Assembly: GCA_003162475.1 (NCBI GenBank)
Contig: PMOI01000010.1
Span: forward strand, 186,001 to 250,000
Reading direction: 5' to 3'
DNA: 64,000 bases
Source of the DNA: Acidimicrobiaceae bacterium
Lineage (GTDB): Bacteria; Actinomycetota; Acidimicrobiia; Acidimicrobiales; RAAP-2
Within the stretch, counting starts at the first letter, position 1; each line of letters opens with the position of its first letter. Shown here piece by piece: positions 25,731 through 34,706 of this stretch. The notes beneath the pieces are model-generated. The model did not search any database, was not told where the DNA came from, and was given only the letters and a program-made list of their open reading frames with translations. The translations under genes were made by a program, and so were the position numbers.

Positions 25731-26230
25731 TGCCGTTGGATCGATTCTCCGCTGCGTGGCGCGAGGAGTACGTCTCGAGCGCCTTTGCCGGTGAACTCGA
25801 CAAGGGCCCCAGCGAATGTGTCTTCTGCGTGCTCGCTGGCGAGCCCGTCGACGAGTCGACGGGCGTCTTGAAAAAGACGGTGTCCTCCTTCGTCATCCTC
25901 AACGCTTTTCCCTACGGCTCTGGTCACCTCTTGGTGTTGCCAATCCGTCACGTGGGCGCACTCGAAGAACTGAGTGATCAGGAGTACCAGGACTTCTTTC
26001 TCGTGCTGCGCGACACTATTCGCGCGCTGAACGCGGCCTACGGGGCCGACGGGATGAACGTGGGGATGAATCTCGGTCACGCGGCCGGCGCGGGAATACC
26101 GAAGCACCTACACGCACACGCGCTGCCCAGATGGCACGGCGACACCAATTTCATGACGACCATTGGTGAAACGCGGGTTCTGCCCGAGTCGCTCGAGTCC
26201 ACGTGGCGCAAGGTTCACGCCCATCTCTAA
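25730..26230 (+). CDS. HIT-family Ap4A phosphorylase-like protein
   Basis: The 166-residue protein has the HIT motif HLHAHALPRW, with the catalytic His triad at 126, 128 and 130, and a CVFC pair at 30-33 that can bind zinc. The start is GTG overlapping the thrS stop. The M. tuberculosis protein in the same position (after thrS, before pgsA) is a diadenosine tetraphosphate phosphorylase, and this orthologue by position is likely the same. ThrRS makes Ap4A as a side product, so the pairing is functionally sensible. Confidence 0.85.
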   Translation: MPLDRFSAAWREEYVSSAFAGELDKGPSECVFCVLAGEPVDESTGVLKKTVSSFVILNAFPYGSGHLLVLPIRHVGALEELSDQEYQDFFLVLRDTIRALNAAYGADGMNVGMNLGHAAGAGIPKHLHAHALPRWHGDTNFMTTIGETRVLPESLESTWRKVHAHL

Positions 26231-26285
26231 CACCCGTGTTACCGGTCGGTACAAGTAGACTCGCCTCCATGAGCCAAGAGGGTCG

Positions 26286-26951
26286 ATGTTCGACGGCAAG
26301 TTTCGCCAGTCGGTAGACGCGACGACCGCGCCAATCGGTCGCTGGCTCGTTCGAATAGGTTTTTCCGCTGACGTCCTCACGGCGTCGGGTCTCGTCTTCG
26401 CCTGCGCGACGGCGTGGGCCATCGCGGTGGGCCTGCACTATTGGGCCGTCGTGTTGTTGACGCTGACGGGTTTTCACGACCTCTTCGACGGACCCGTCGC
26501 GAAGGCTTCGCATCGCGCCAGCCAACGCGGCAGTTTCTTTGACTCGGTCTCGGACCGAATCGCGGACGCCATCATTCTCGGCGGCGCGGCCTACTACTTG
26601 ACCGCCCATCACCACGGCCAACTCGTGTTGCTTCCCTTCGCGATCCTCACGACGACCTTCATGATCTCCTACCAACGCTCGAAGGCCGAGAGTCTTGGCC
26701 TCGTGGCGAAGGGCGGACTGATGGAGCGCGCCGAACGAATGATTCTCCTGGGCGTTGGTCTCCTCGCCACGCCCATCTTCATACCCGTGCTCTGGCTCAT
26801 GTTGGGCCTCACGGCGATGACCGCCGGCGGAAGGTTCTGGCGCGTGTGGCAGGTCGCCGCCCGACCGGCCCCTTCCACGACCTCGACGCTTCGTGCTCGC
26901 CAACACAGTCGGCGCTTGCGACGAGGTCTCAGCCGATCCTCGCGTCATTAG
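26286..26951 (+). CDS. pgsA: CDP-alcohol phosphatidyltransferase, likely PI-phosphate synthase
   Basis: The 221-residue membrane protein carries the CDP-alcohol motif with Asp65, Asp68, Gly69, Ala72, Gly82, Asp86 and Asp90, here with Lys73 where Arg is usual. About five membrane helices follow. By position (between HIT and PatA/PimA genes) it matches the actinobacterial phosphatidylinositol-phosphate synthase that joins CDP-diacylglycerol and inositol 1-phosphate, the base of PIM lipids. The C terminus is Arg-rich and unusually long. Confidence 0.85.
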   Translation: MFDGKFRQSVDATTAPIGRWLVRIGFSADVLTASGLVFACATAWAIAVGLHYWAVVLLTLTGFHDLFDGPVAKASHRASQRGSFFDSVSDRIADAIILGGAAYYLTAHHHGQLVLLPFAILTTTFMISYQRSKAESLGLVAKGGLMERAERMILLGVGLLATPIFIPVLWLMLGLTAMTAGGRFWRVWQVAARPAPSTTSTLRARQHSRRLRRGLSRSSRH

Positions 26952-26953
26952 TT

Positions 26954-27838
26954 GTGACGACCACGCCACGCGTCGCGCTCTTTAGGGCGTTGGGCGCCGT
27001 GATGGAAACACTGCCGGAACGCGTCGACGTCGCGCTGGCTCGTTCGATCGCGTCCGTGCTCGGGCGACGCGACAAGGTGAGGCGAGAGAATCTCCGTGTC
27101 AACATCGATCACGCGCTCGCCGCGCCGGGCACTCACGCGAGTGAGGAACTCCTCGACGAGTTCGTCAACCGAGGCTTTCGAAGTTACGGTCAGTACTGGG
27201 CCGAGGGCGCAAAGCTTCCAGGACTATCAAAGTCCGTGATCTACGAGCGCTTCAGCATTGCTGAAGGTCTCGAACATCTGCGCGAAGGTAAGCAACGCGG
27301 CCACGGTGTGATCATCGCGTTGCCGCACATGGGCTCGTGGGAGTGGGGCGGCTCGTTTCTCAACTCCGTGGGGCTGGGTATGACGGCCGTCGCTGAAGTG
27401 CTCGAGCCGCCCGCGCTCTTCGAGTGGTTCAGAGAGAAGCGCGAGTCGATCGGGATTCGTATCGAGCCACTCAACGATCGCGCGGGATCGGTCCTGCTCT
27501 CGACGTTGCGTCGTGGCGAGGTCGTCGGGCTGCTGTGCGATCGCGATCTCCAAGGTAACGGCGTCTCGGTCGAGTTCTTCGGCGAGCGCGTGACGATGCC
27601 CGCGGGACCCGCCACCCTCGCGCTGCGAACGGGCGCGACGCTCGTGGCGGCCGCTTGTTACACCGGACCGAGCCGCGACCACTTCGCCGTGATAACGCCG
27701 CCGATTCCCACGGAACGTTCGAAACGACTTCGCGAGGACGTCACTCGCGTCACGCAAGCGCTCAGTCGCGAACTCGAAGGACTCATCCGACGAGCGCCCG
27801 AACAGTGGCACGTCCTCGAGCCGCGATTCACGTCATGA
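26954..27838 (+). CDS. PatA-like PIM acyltransferase (LpxL/HtrB family)
   Basis: I take the GTG at 26954, two bases after the pgsA stop; an ATG at 27002 is possible. The 294-residue protein contains LPHMGSWEWGG, the His/Asp(Glu) catalytic box of lysophospholipid acyltransferases, followed by DRAGSVLLSTLRRGEVVGLL and FFGERVTMPAGPATLAL, typical of actinobacterial PatA. It would acylate the mannose of PIM lipids at the cytoplasmic face of the membrane. It overlaps pimA by four bases. Confidence 0.85.
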   Translation: MTTTPRVALFRALGAVMETLPERVDVALARSIASVLGRRDKVRRENLRVNIDHALAAPGTHASEELLDEFVNRGFRSYGQYWAEGAKLPGLSKSVIYERFSIAEGLEHLREGKQRGHGVIIALPHMGSWEWGGSFLNSVGLGMTAVAEVLEPPALFEWFREKRESIGIRIEPLNDRAGSVLLSTLRRGEVVGLLCDRDLQGNGVSVEFFGERVTMPAGPATLALRTGATLVAAACYTGPSRDHFAVITPPIPTERSKRLREDVTRVTQALSRELEGLIRRAPEQWHVLEPRFTS

Positions 27839-28944
27839 GTATCAAGCGCGTCGCCCTCGTTTCGCCCTACGCGCTCAGCGTCTTTGGCGGAGTCCAGGAG
27901 CAAGTGCTCGCCATGAGTCGCGTGCTGAGCGCACGGGGCGTAGAGGTCCTCATCGTTGCTCCCGACGCGAGTGACGAGACCCTCTACGACACGCCGGCGC
28001 GCGTGACGCGTCTCGGGCCGCGGTGGTCGTTTCCGGCGAACGGATCGAAGGCACCGCTCACGATCTCGCCACTGGCGGCGTGGCGCGCGAAAGGGGCGGT
28101 CGACGCCTTCAACCCAGACGTGGTGCACTTTCACGAACCCTTCGCGCCCCTCCTCGGCTGGCCGCTGTTACTCCGCCACGCCCACCCGGCCCTCGCCACG
28201 TTCCATCGAAGTGGCGACGGTCCGGCGCTGCGCTTCACAAAGCCCTTGCTCGAGCGACTCTCCACGCACATCGACGCGTCGGTGTCGGTGAGTAAGGCCG
28301 CGGCGCGAACGATCGAAGACGCCTGCGGCTTGAAGAGCGACGTCCTGTTCAATGGATTCGAAATGGAGCGCTTCGTCGCGACGCCGCGTCAACGTTCCTC
28401 GGAGACCGTGCTCTTCTACGTTGGTCGCCTCGAGCAGCGAAAGAGCGTCGCGACCGCCGTCGAAGCGGCGCACCACCACAACGCGCGTAGCGAGCGGCCG
28501 TGGTTGCTGGTGATCGCGGGCGACGGCCCCGAACGGGCTCGACTTCAAGCGCTCGCGGCGCGATCGCAGCGGATCGTTTTCATCGGTCCCATCAGCGACG
28601 AGGAGAAGCGCGCGTGGCTGCGCCGCGCGGACGCCCTCATCGCTCCCTCGACGCGGGGCGAAAGTTTTGGGCTCGTACTCCTCGAGGGTATGGCCAGCGA
28701 AACGTTGGTCGTCGCGAGTGACATCGAGGGTTATCGCGCGGCGGGCGCTCAGTACGCGACGATCTTCACGCCCGGCAACGTCTCCTCGCTCGAAGGCGCC
28801 ATCATTCGCGCCCTCGAAGGTGAGAGTGAGAAGGGGATCGCCGCGGCGCGCGAACACGCCGAACGGTGGTCAATGAACGCGCTGATGGACGAGTACGAAG
28901 AACGCTACGAACGAGCGCGGAAGCGATTTCAAGCGACCAAGTAG
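27835..28944 (+). CDS. pimA: Phosphatidylinositol mannosyltransferase PimA (GT4)
   Basis: The 369-residue GT-B enzyme starts at ATG 27835 (ATGA overlap). The N-terminal domain begins RVALVSPYALSVFGGVQEQV, with the Gly-Gly-Val-Gln loop that binds donor phosphate. The C-terminal domain has FYVGRLEQRKS, VIAGDGPER and the donor-site motif STRGESFGLVLLEGMAS with the Glu pair. It transfers mannose from GDP-mannose to phosphatidylinositol, the first step of PIM synthesis. Its genetic setting with pgsA and PatA is the conserved actinobacterial one. Confidence 0.9.
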   Translation: MSIKRVALVSPYALSVFGGVQEQVLAMSRVLSARGVEVLIVAPDASDETLYDTPARVTRLGPRWSFPANGSKAPLTISPLAAWRAKGAVDAFNPDVVHFHEPFAPLLGWPLLLRHAHPALATFHRSGDGPALRFTKPLLERLSTHIDASVSVSKAAARTIEDACGLKSDVLFNGFEMERFVATPRQRSSETVLFYVGRLEQRKSVATAVEAAHHHNARSERPWLLVIAGDGPERARLQALAARSQRIVFIGPISDEEKRAWLRRADALIAPSTRGESFGLVLLEGMASETLVVASDIEGYRAAGAQYATIFTPGNVSSLEGAIIRALEGESEKGIAAAREHAERWSMNALMDEYEERYERARKRFQATK

Positions 28945-28953
28945 CCTTAGGAC

Positions 28954-29856
28954 GTGGCAACCAAGCAACGATCGCGTTCTCGCCGCCCCCACGTCTCGAG
29001 GGACCGCGGGCCCCGCTACGTCGCACCCGTCCTCGATCCCAATTGGCACAACCCCTACACGCCATCGACGGCCGAGCGCCACGAGAACGAGCGTGTCCTT
29101 CGTCGATTCGCTTTTCGCCGCCGTCTACCTCAGACCTTCGTCGTAGGCGTTGTCGCGCTCGCCCTCGTTGTGGGCGTTGTCGTCGTGCCCTGGTTGCCGG
29201 CGCTCGGCGTCGTGATCGCCCTCGTCTACGCCTGGGACCTGCGTCGGACCCTGGCGAGCTACGCCCAGCGGGGCCAGACGCTCGGAACGAAGTTCCTCGC
29301 TGAGTTCTCACCCGGGGGTGACGCGGTTGAGAGGACGCGCCTCGTCACGGTGCTCGACCGACTGGCTGCGACCTTTGGCGTCGACAACGTCAGCGCGTTC
29401 ATCATTCGTGACGCCGCCTACAACGCCGCTCTCGTGCCCGACGGCGCGAAGTTCTCACTCTTCGTGACCAGCTCGCTGATGCAGGACTTCGAACTCATCG
29501 AGCTCGAAGGAGTGGTCGCGCACTGTCTCGCTCGCCAACGCCTCGGTCTCTTGGACCGCGAGAGCCTGGCCGCGGTCACGACCATGAGTGACGACGCTCG
29601 ACGCTCGCTCGCGGGTAGTGGCATGGCGTACCGAGCCGACGAAGTGGCCGCGGCGAGCATCCGCTACCCCCTGGGACTGGCCGGCGCCCTTCGAAAGTGC
29701 GCGCGTCAACAACTCGCTTCCGACTCGTTCTTCTCCACCGCGACCTACGCCCAGTGGCGTTGGGTCTTTTTCAATCAGTGGAGTGATCAGCGCGAGCGCG
29801 ACCTCGGCGACCTCGACGACGTCGAACTCAGAGCGCGCGCCCTCGAAGAGTGGTAG
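28954..29856 (+). CDS. M48-like membrane protein with ruined HExxH site
   Basis: The 300-residue protein has a basic N terminus, two membrane helices (about 62-80 and 82-95) and then a domain that reads like an HtpX/M48 peptidase: AAYNAALVPDGAKFSLFVTSSLMQ... corresponds to the family segment before the active site, and EGVVAHCLARQRLG replaces the usual ExVxAHExxH. Only the first His (190) is kept; the catalytic Glu and second His are lost. It is therefore probably a non-proteolytic relative with a binding or structural role. It lies between pimA and pdxS, where M. tuberculosis has other genes. The call is by eye and needs a profile comparison. Confidence 0.55.
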   Translation: MATKQRSRSRRPHVSRDRGPRYVAPVLDPNWHNPYTPSTAERHENERVLRRFAFRRRLPQTFVVGVVALALVVGVVVVPWLPALGVVIALVYAWDLRRTLASYAQRGQTLGTKFLAEFSPGGDAVERTRLVTVLDRLAATFGVDNVSAFIIRDAAYNAALVPDGAKFSLFVTSSLMQDFELIELEGVVAHCLARQRLGLLDRESLAAVTTMSDDARRSLAGSGMAYRADEVAAASIRYPLGLAGALRKCARQQLASDSFFSTATYAQWRWVFFNQWSDQRERDLGDLDDVELRARALEEW

Positions 29857-29879
29857 AGGCGGGCCATTAGGCTGGAAGC

Positions 29880-30776
29880 ATGACTTCTTCTACTAACCCC
29901 TCGGTCACTGGTTCGGCGCTCGTCAAGCGGGGACTGGCCGACATGCTGCGCGGCGGCGTGATCATGGACGTGGTGAACCCCGAACAGGCGAAGATCGCCG
30001 AAGACGCGGGCGCCGTCGCGGTCATGGCCCTCGAACGAGTGCCGGCCGATATTCGTCGTGACGGCGGCGTCGCTCGTATGAGCGACCCCTTGATGATCCA
30101 AGAGATCCAAGCCGCGGTCACCATTCCCGTCATGGCCAAAGCGCGCATTGGCCACTTCGCCGAGGCGCAGATTCTCCAAGCCCTCGACGTCGACTACATC
30201 GACGAGTCCGAAGTTCTGACCCCGGCCGACGAAGAGAACCACATCGACAAGTGGCCCTTCACCGTTCCCTTCGTGTGTGGCGCCACGAACTTGGGAGAAG
30301 CCCTGCGTCGCATCAGCGAGGGCGCGTGTCTCATTCGCTCGAAGGGCGAAGCGGGTACCGGCAACGTCGTCGAAGCCGTTCGACACTTGCGCACGATCAA
30401 CGCCCAGATGCGTCGACTGCACAGCGCCGACGCCAACGAGCTCTACGCCCTCGCGAAGGACCTTCAAGCGCCGCTGGCCCTCGTCCAAGAGGTCGCTCTC
30501 GCTGGCAAACTTCCCGTGCCGCTCTTCTGCGCGGGGGGAATCTCCACGCCAGCCGACGCGTCGCTCGTCTTGCAGCTCGGCGCCGAGGCCGTGTTCGTTG
30601 GTTCGGGGATATTCAAGAGTGAGGATCCCGCGCGCATGGCCCAGGCCATCGTCGAGGCGACCACGCACTTCGAGGACCCGAGCGTCGTGGCGAAGGTGTC
30701 GACCGGTCTTGGCTCGGCCATGAAGGGTTGGGAGACCGCGACGCTTGAACAGCGTCTCGCCGAGCGCGGTTGGTAG
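29880..30776 (+). CDS. pdxS: Pyridoxal 5'-phosphate synthase lyase subunit PdxS
   Basis: The 298-residue TIM-barrel protein shows the strongly conserved [20 protein letters not shown] and [21 protein letters not shown], with the active lysines in VMAKARIGH and [11 protein letters not shown]. It makes PLP from ribose 5-phosphate, glyceraldehyde 3-phosphate and ammonia delivered by PdxT. Its stop overlaps the pdxT start (TAGTG), so the subunits are coupled. Confidence 0.97.
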   Translation: MTSSTNPSVTGSALVKRGLADMLRGGVIMDVVNPEQAKIAEDAGAVAVMALERVPADIRRDGGVARMSDPLMIQEIQAAVTIPVMAKARIGHFAEAQILQALDVDYIDESEVLTPADEENHIDKWPFTVPFVCGATNLGEALRRISEGACLIRSKGEAGTGNVVEAVRHLRTINAQMRRLHSADANELYALAKDLQAPLALVQEVALAGKLPVPLFCAGGISTPADASLVLQLGAEAVFVGSGIFKSEDPARMAQAIVEATTHFEDPSVVAKVSTGLGSAMKGWETATLEQRLAERGW

Positions 30777-31360
30777 TGAAACGCGTTGGCGTCTTGTCAC
30801 TGCAAGGTGACGTGGGCGAGCACGTCTCGATGCTCGAGGCTTTGGGCAGCGAAGTAGTCAAAGTTCGAACCGTTGAGCAACTCAACAGTGTGGACGGTCT
30901 GGTGTTGCCCGGCGGTGAGTCGACGACGATCGCGCATCTGCTCGGTACGTCTGGTCTGAAGGACGTCCTCGGCGCCAAACTTGAACAGGGTCTGCCCGTC
31001 TTTGGCACCTGCGCGGGCCTGATCTTGTTGAGTACGGTCGTTCTCGACGGACGAAGCGACCAGTGGAGTTACGGGGCGCTGTCGCTGTCGGTTCGAAGAA
31101 ACGGCTACGGCCGCCAAATCGCGAGTTTCGAGTCGACGCTCGACGTCAAGGGCCTGGGGGGTGTCCCGGGCGTCTTCATCCGAGCGCCGAGGATTGAGTC
31201 GTACGGCGACGACGTTGAAGTACTCGCCACCCTCGACCACGGTGACGGCACCGGCGAACACCCGGTCTTCGTTCGCCAGGACCGGGTCTGGGGCGCGTCG
31301 TTTCACCCAGAGCTGACCGGTGACGCGCGCCTGCACGAACTCTTTCTCAACTCGCTCTAG
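30776..31360 (+). CDS. pdxT: Pyridoxal 5'-phosphate synthase glutaminase subunit PdxT
   Basis: The start is the GTG at 30776, overlapping the pdxS stop, giving the normal VGVLSLQGDVGEHV opening. The 194-residue class I glutaminase has LPGGESTTI, the catalytic Cys79 in FGTCAGLI and the His/Glu pair in SFHPELTGD. It supplies ammonia from glutamine to PdxS. Confidence 0.96.
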   Translation: MKRVGVLSLQGDVGEHVSMLEALGSEVVKVRTVEQLNSVDGLVLPGGESTTIAHLLGTSGLKDVLGAKLEQGLPVFGTCAGLILLSTVVLDGRSDQWSYGALSLSVRRNGYGRQIASFESTLDVKGLGGVPGVFIRAPRIESYGDDVEVLATLDHGDGTGEHPVFVRQDRVWGASFHPELTGDARLHELFLNSL

Positions 31361-31401
31361 TTTTCGCTACGATTAGCAGGCCTTTACAGGCAGGAGGAAC
31401 T

Positions 31402-32151
31402 ATGTCCGGCCACTCCAAGTGGGCAACGACCAAACATCGCAAGGGCGCCAAAGACTCCGCGCGCGCCAAGGTCTTCGCCAAACTCATTCGTCAAGTCGAA
31501 GTCGCCGCGCGTGAAGGCGGTGGCGACGTCAACACCAACGCCGCGCTGCGCACGATGTTCCAAAAGGCTCGCGAGGCTTCGGTGCCCATCGACACGATCG
31601 AACGGGCTATCAAACGCGGCACGGGCGAACTCGAAGGCGTGCGCTATGAGGCCATCAGCTACGAGGGCTACGGCCCGAGCGGTGTCGCCGTCATCGTGGA
31701 GACCTTGAGCGACAATCGCAACCGCACGAGCGCTGAGATCAAGCACCTCTTTGGCAAGAACGGGGGAGCGATCGCCGAGCCTGGTGCGGTGTCGTGGCAG
31801 TTCGATCGAAAGGGCGTACTTGAAGTAGAAGGTCCCGTCGACGAAGACCAGCTCCTCGAGTGGATCATGGAGGCCGGGGCGGAGAACTACGAGGCCAACG
31901 GTAAGAACTACACCGTCACGACCGAACCACACGACGTCGCGATCGTGCGCGACGCACTAGAAAAGCAGGGCCTGAAAGTCCAAAGTGCCGACCTCACCCT
32001 CGTCGCCCAGAACACAATTCCCGTCACCGAGGAAGCCGAAGCCAAGAAGATCCTGCGTTTGATGGACGCCATCGACGACCACGACGACGTGCAGAACGTC
32101 TACGCCAACTTCGATATCTCCGACGAACTCCTGGCAAGTTACGAAGGCTAA
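31402..32151 (+). CDS. yebC: YebC/PmpR-family protein
   Basis: The 249-residue protein begins MSGHSKWATTKHRKGAKD, the diagnostic N terminus of the family, and keeps the three-domain layout with YEGYGPSGVAVIVE in the middle. A strong Shine-Dalgarno (AGGAGG) precedes the ATG. YebC proteins are described both as transcription regulators and as factors that help ribosomes through proline stretches. The place just before ruvCAB is conserved in many bacteria. Confidence 0.95.
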   Translation: MSGHSKWATTKHRKGAKDSARAKVFAKLIRQVEVAAREGGGDVNTNAALRTMFQKAREASVPIDTIERAIKRGTGELEGVRYEAISYEGYGPSGVAVIVETLSDNRNRTSAEIKHLFGKNGGAIAEPGAVSWQFDRKGVLEVEGPVDEDQLLEWIMEAGAENYEANGKNYTVTTEPHDVAIVRDALEKQGLKVQSADLTLVAQNTIPVTEEAEAKKILRLMDAIDDHDDVQNVYANFDISDELLASYEG

Positions 32152-32161
32152 AACCTGCTTT

Positions 32162-32178
32162 TCTCGCCCAAGGCGGGA
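32162..32178 (+). terminator. Short hairpin between yebC and ruvC
   Basis: TCTCGCC and GGCGGGA (one G-U pair) close a 3-base loop CAA just after the yebC stop at 32151 and 14 bases before the ruvC start. There is no U-run after it, so it is at best a weak attenuator or RNA-stability element. Confidence 0.3.
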
Positions 32179-32191
32179 TAACATCGAACGT

Positions 32192-32704
32192 ATGTTCGTA
32201 CTCGGAATCGACCCTGGACTGACCCGTTGCGGGTTCGGCCTCGTCGAAGGGTCTTTCGATGGCGTGGAGTCCTTTCGAGCGGTGAGGGCCGGGACCATCG
32301 AGACCAGCCCGAAGACCCCCGTCGAACAACGACTTCGCCAACTCCACGTCGAACTCGAAGAACTCATGAGAGACACGACCCCCGACGCTGTCGTCGTCGA
32401 GCGGGTCTTCTTCCAACGAAACGCCAAGACCGCCATACCGGTCGCCCAGGCCAGCGGTGTCGCGATCGCGCTCGCGGGCGGCGACGACGTCGCCGTTCGC
32501 CAGTTCACCGCCCAAGAGGTGAAACTCGCCGTCACGGGTTACGGCGCCGCGAGTAAGTCCCAAGTGCAGGGCATGGTCGCGAAGCTCTGCGGCTTGACCG
32601 AAATTCCCCGTCCGGCCGACGCCGCGGACGCGCTGGCCCTCGCGATCGCGTACTTCATGGTCGTTCGCACCGAGCGGCGCTACCACCTAAGAAGTCGCGC
32701 GTGA
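32192..32704 (+). CDS. ruvC: Holliday junction resolvase RuvC
   Basis: The 170-residue nuclease opens VLGIDPGLTRCGFGLVEG with Asp7 as first metal ligand, has Glu in VVVERVFFQRN, and ends with the Asp pair in RPADAADALALAIAY. It cuts Holliday junctions moved by RuvAB. Its stop overlaps the ruvA GTG (GTGA), and the three ruv genes are one translational unit. Confidence 0.96.
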   Translation: MFVLGIDPGLTRCGFGLVEGSFDGVESFRAVRAGTIETSPKTPVEQRLRQLHVELEELMRDTTPDAVVVERVFFQRNAKTAIPVAQASGVAIALAGGDDVAVRQFTAQEVKLAVTGYGAASKSQVQGMVAKLCGLTEIPRPADAADALALAIAYFMVVRTERRYHLRSRA

Positions 32705-33273
32705 TCGGTTGGCTCAGCGGGCGCGTGACGCACCAGCTGAGAAATGGCGCCCTGCTGGTTGACGTACAGGGCGTCGGGTACGAGGTACACGTGGCGTCCG
32801 GCGATCCACCACCCTTCGACGAACTGGTTGAGCTCTTCATCTTCACCGTGGTTCGAGAGGACGCCATCCAGCTCTTCGGTTTTCACACGATCGAGGACCG
32901 AGAGTTCTTCGAACTGCTGCTCGTGACGCCGGGCGTTGGACCGTCGACGGCCCTTGGAGCACTACGAACGATGAGCGTTGCCGAGTTGGCCCACGCGATC
33001 GAGAGCGATGACGCCAAGAAGGTCGCGACGATCTCGGGGATCGGGCCAAAGACCGCGAGTCGCATCGTGCTCGAGCTGAAGGGCAAGGTCCTGGTCGACA
33101 ACACGTTCGAGCCCGACACGCCCACCGCACACGTGGACGCCGCGATCATCGACGCGCTTCGCGCGCTCGGCTACACCAGTCACGAAGTTCGTGACGCGCT
33201 GCGTGACGTGGTCCTTCCCACGAGCGAGCCCGAAGCCCTTCGAACGGCGTTGCAACGACTGCGACACTCGTGA
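32701..33273 (+). CDS. ruvA: Holliday junction branch migration protein RuvA
   Basis: The 190-residue protein starts with GTG. Domain I carries MIGWLSGRVTHQL (read from GTG), domain II the helix-hairpin-helix segments LLVTPGVGPSTAL and ISGIGPKTASRIVLEL, and domain III the terminal helical bundle (SHEVRDALRDV). It binds four-way junctions and loads RuvB. Overlap with ruvB is four bases. Confidence 0.95.
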   Translation: MIGWLSGRVTHQLRNGALLVDVQGVGYEVHVASGDPPPFDELVELFIFTVVREDAIQLFGFHTIEDREFFELLLVTPGVGPSTALGALRTMSVAELAHAIESDDAKKVATISGIGPKTASRIVLELKGKVLVDNTFEPDTPTAHVDAAIIDALRALGYTSHEVRDALRDVVLPTSEPEALRTALQRLRHS

Positions 33274-34310
33274 GTAAACGAGAGATAGACCTCGAGCAAC
33301 TCGTCGATCACGTGGTGACGCCCGAGGCGAGTGAGCTCGAGCGACGCGCGGAGGTCTCGTTGCGTCCTTCGACGCTCAGCGACTTCGTGGGTCAGCGCGA
33401 CCTAGTCGGCCACCTCCAAGTCGTCCTCGGATCGGCGCGCGCACGAAACCAGTGCTGTGATCATCTACTCTTCGCCGGGCCGCCCGGGCTCGGAAAGACG
33501 TCGCTGGCGAGCATCGTGGCCGCGGAGATGGGTTCGGGATTTCGTGTCACGTCTGGTCCGGTGTTGTCGCGTCCGGGGGACCTCGCGGCGCTCCTCACCG
33601 ATCTCCAGGATGGCGACGTTCTCTTCATTGACGAACTCCACCGACTCCCGCGCGCCGTCGAGGAGGTGCTCTATCCGGCCATGGAGGATCTGCGACTCGA
33701 CGTCATGATCGGTCGCGGACCTTCGGCGAGGTCGATCCGACTTGATCTGCCCAACTTCACGCTGGTCGGGGCCACGACGAGGACGGGACTCGTGGCGGCA
33801 CCCCTTCGTGACCGCTTCGGCTTCATTGGTCAACTCGATCTCTACGAGGTCGACGAACTGACGTTGATCGCTCAGCGATCGGCTGGTCTGTTGAACGTCG
33901 CGCTCGATCCCCAGGCAGCCGCCATCATTGCTTCGCGCAGTCGCGGAACACCGCGCATTGCGAATCGACTACTTCGACGCGTGCGTGACTACGCCTCGGT
34001 CAAGGGTCACGAGAAACTCAACGCCCAGGTCGCCACGGACGCACTGCTCCTCTTTGGCATCGACGAGTTCGGTCTCGACAAGATCGACCGGAGGATCTTG
34101 ACGTTGCTCTGCGATCAGTTCGCCGCGCAACCCGTGGGGCTCACCACCTTGGCCCACGCCTGTGGGGAAGAGCCTTTTACCATCGAAGACGCGTACGAGC
34201 CGTACCTGCTTCGCGCGGGACTTATGGTGCGAACGCCGCGAGGGCGCGTGGCGACGGAGCGAGCGTACGAACACCTAGGAATTCAGCCCAAAACGGGCGG
34301 CCTGTTCTAA
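33270..34310 (+). CDS. ruvB: Holliday junction helicase motor RuvB
   Basis: The 346-residue AAA+ protein has LRPSTLSDFVGQ, Walker A GPPGLGKT (70-77), Walker B VLFIDELHRL, sensor TTRTGLVAAPLRDRFG with the Arg finger, and a C-terminal winged helix (RRILTLLCDQF... RTPRGRVATERAYEHLG). It drives branch migration. The start is GTG overlapping ruvA. Confidence 0.96.
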   Translation: MSKREIDLEQLVDHVVTPEASELERRAEVSLRPSTLSDFVGQRDLVGHLQVVLGSARARNQCCDHLLFAGPPGLGKTSLASIVAAEMGSGFRVTSGPVLSRPGDLAALLTDLQDGDVLFIDELHRLPRAVEEVLYPAMEDLRLDVMIGRGPSARSIRLDLPNFTLVGATTRTGLVAAPLRDRFGFIGQLDLYEVDELTLIAQRSAGLLNVALDPQAAAIIASRSRGTPRIANRLLRRVRDYASVKGHEKLNAQVATDALLLFGIDEFGLDKIDRRILTLLCDQFAAQPVGLTTLAHACGEEPFTIEDAYEPYLLRAGLMVRTPRGRVATERAYEHLGIQPKTGGLF

Positions 34311-34364
34311 AGGCGCAGCGCCCAGCGAGTAGAGTTTCTCTGTCCGTTACTGAAGGAAATTCAT

Positions 34365-34706
34365 ATGTTGCTTGACGCAGCCAAAGCCACGACGTCTCAC
34401 AGTTCGTCCTACATCATCCTCATTTACATCGCGGTATTCGCGTTCGCCTACTTTTTCTACCTCCGTCCGCGCTCGCGCAAGCAAAAGGCGGCGCGCATGG
34501 ACACCAAAAAAGTCGAGGTAGGCGACCGCGCCCAGACCATTGGTGGTTTCGTGGGCACCGTAGTGAAGAGTTCGAGCGACCTGATTACGCTTCGTACCGA
34601 CGGGGGAGTGGAACTCGACTTCGTACCCTCGGCCATCGCGCGCAAGTACAACCCCGTCGTACCCGAATCCGCCGACGATCACCCGACGGAAGGTGACGCG
34701 AAGTAA
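34365..34706 (+). CDS. yajC: Preprotein translocase subunit YajC
   Basis: The 113-residue protein has one membrane helix (about 18-34, YIAVFAFAYFFYLRPRSR) followed by a cytoplasmic domain with VGDRAQTIGGFVGTVVKSS, the YajC core. It associates with SecDF in the translocon. AAGGAAATT precedes the ATG. Its stop overlaps the secD start (TAATG). Confidence 0.9.
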   Translation: MLLDAAKATTSHSSSYIILIYIAVFAFAYFFYLRPRSRKQKAARMDTKKVEVGDRAQTIGGFVGTVVKSSSDLITLRTDGGVELDFVPSAIARKYNPVVPESADDHPTEGDAK

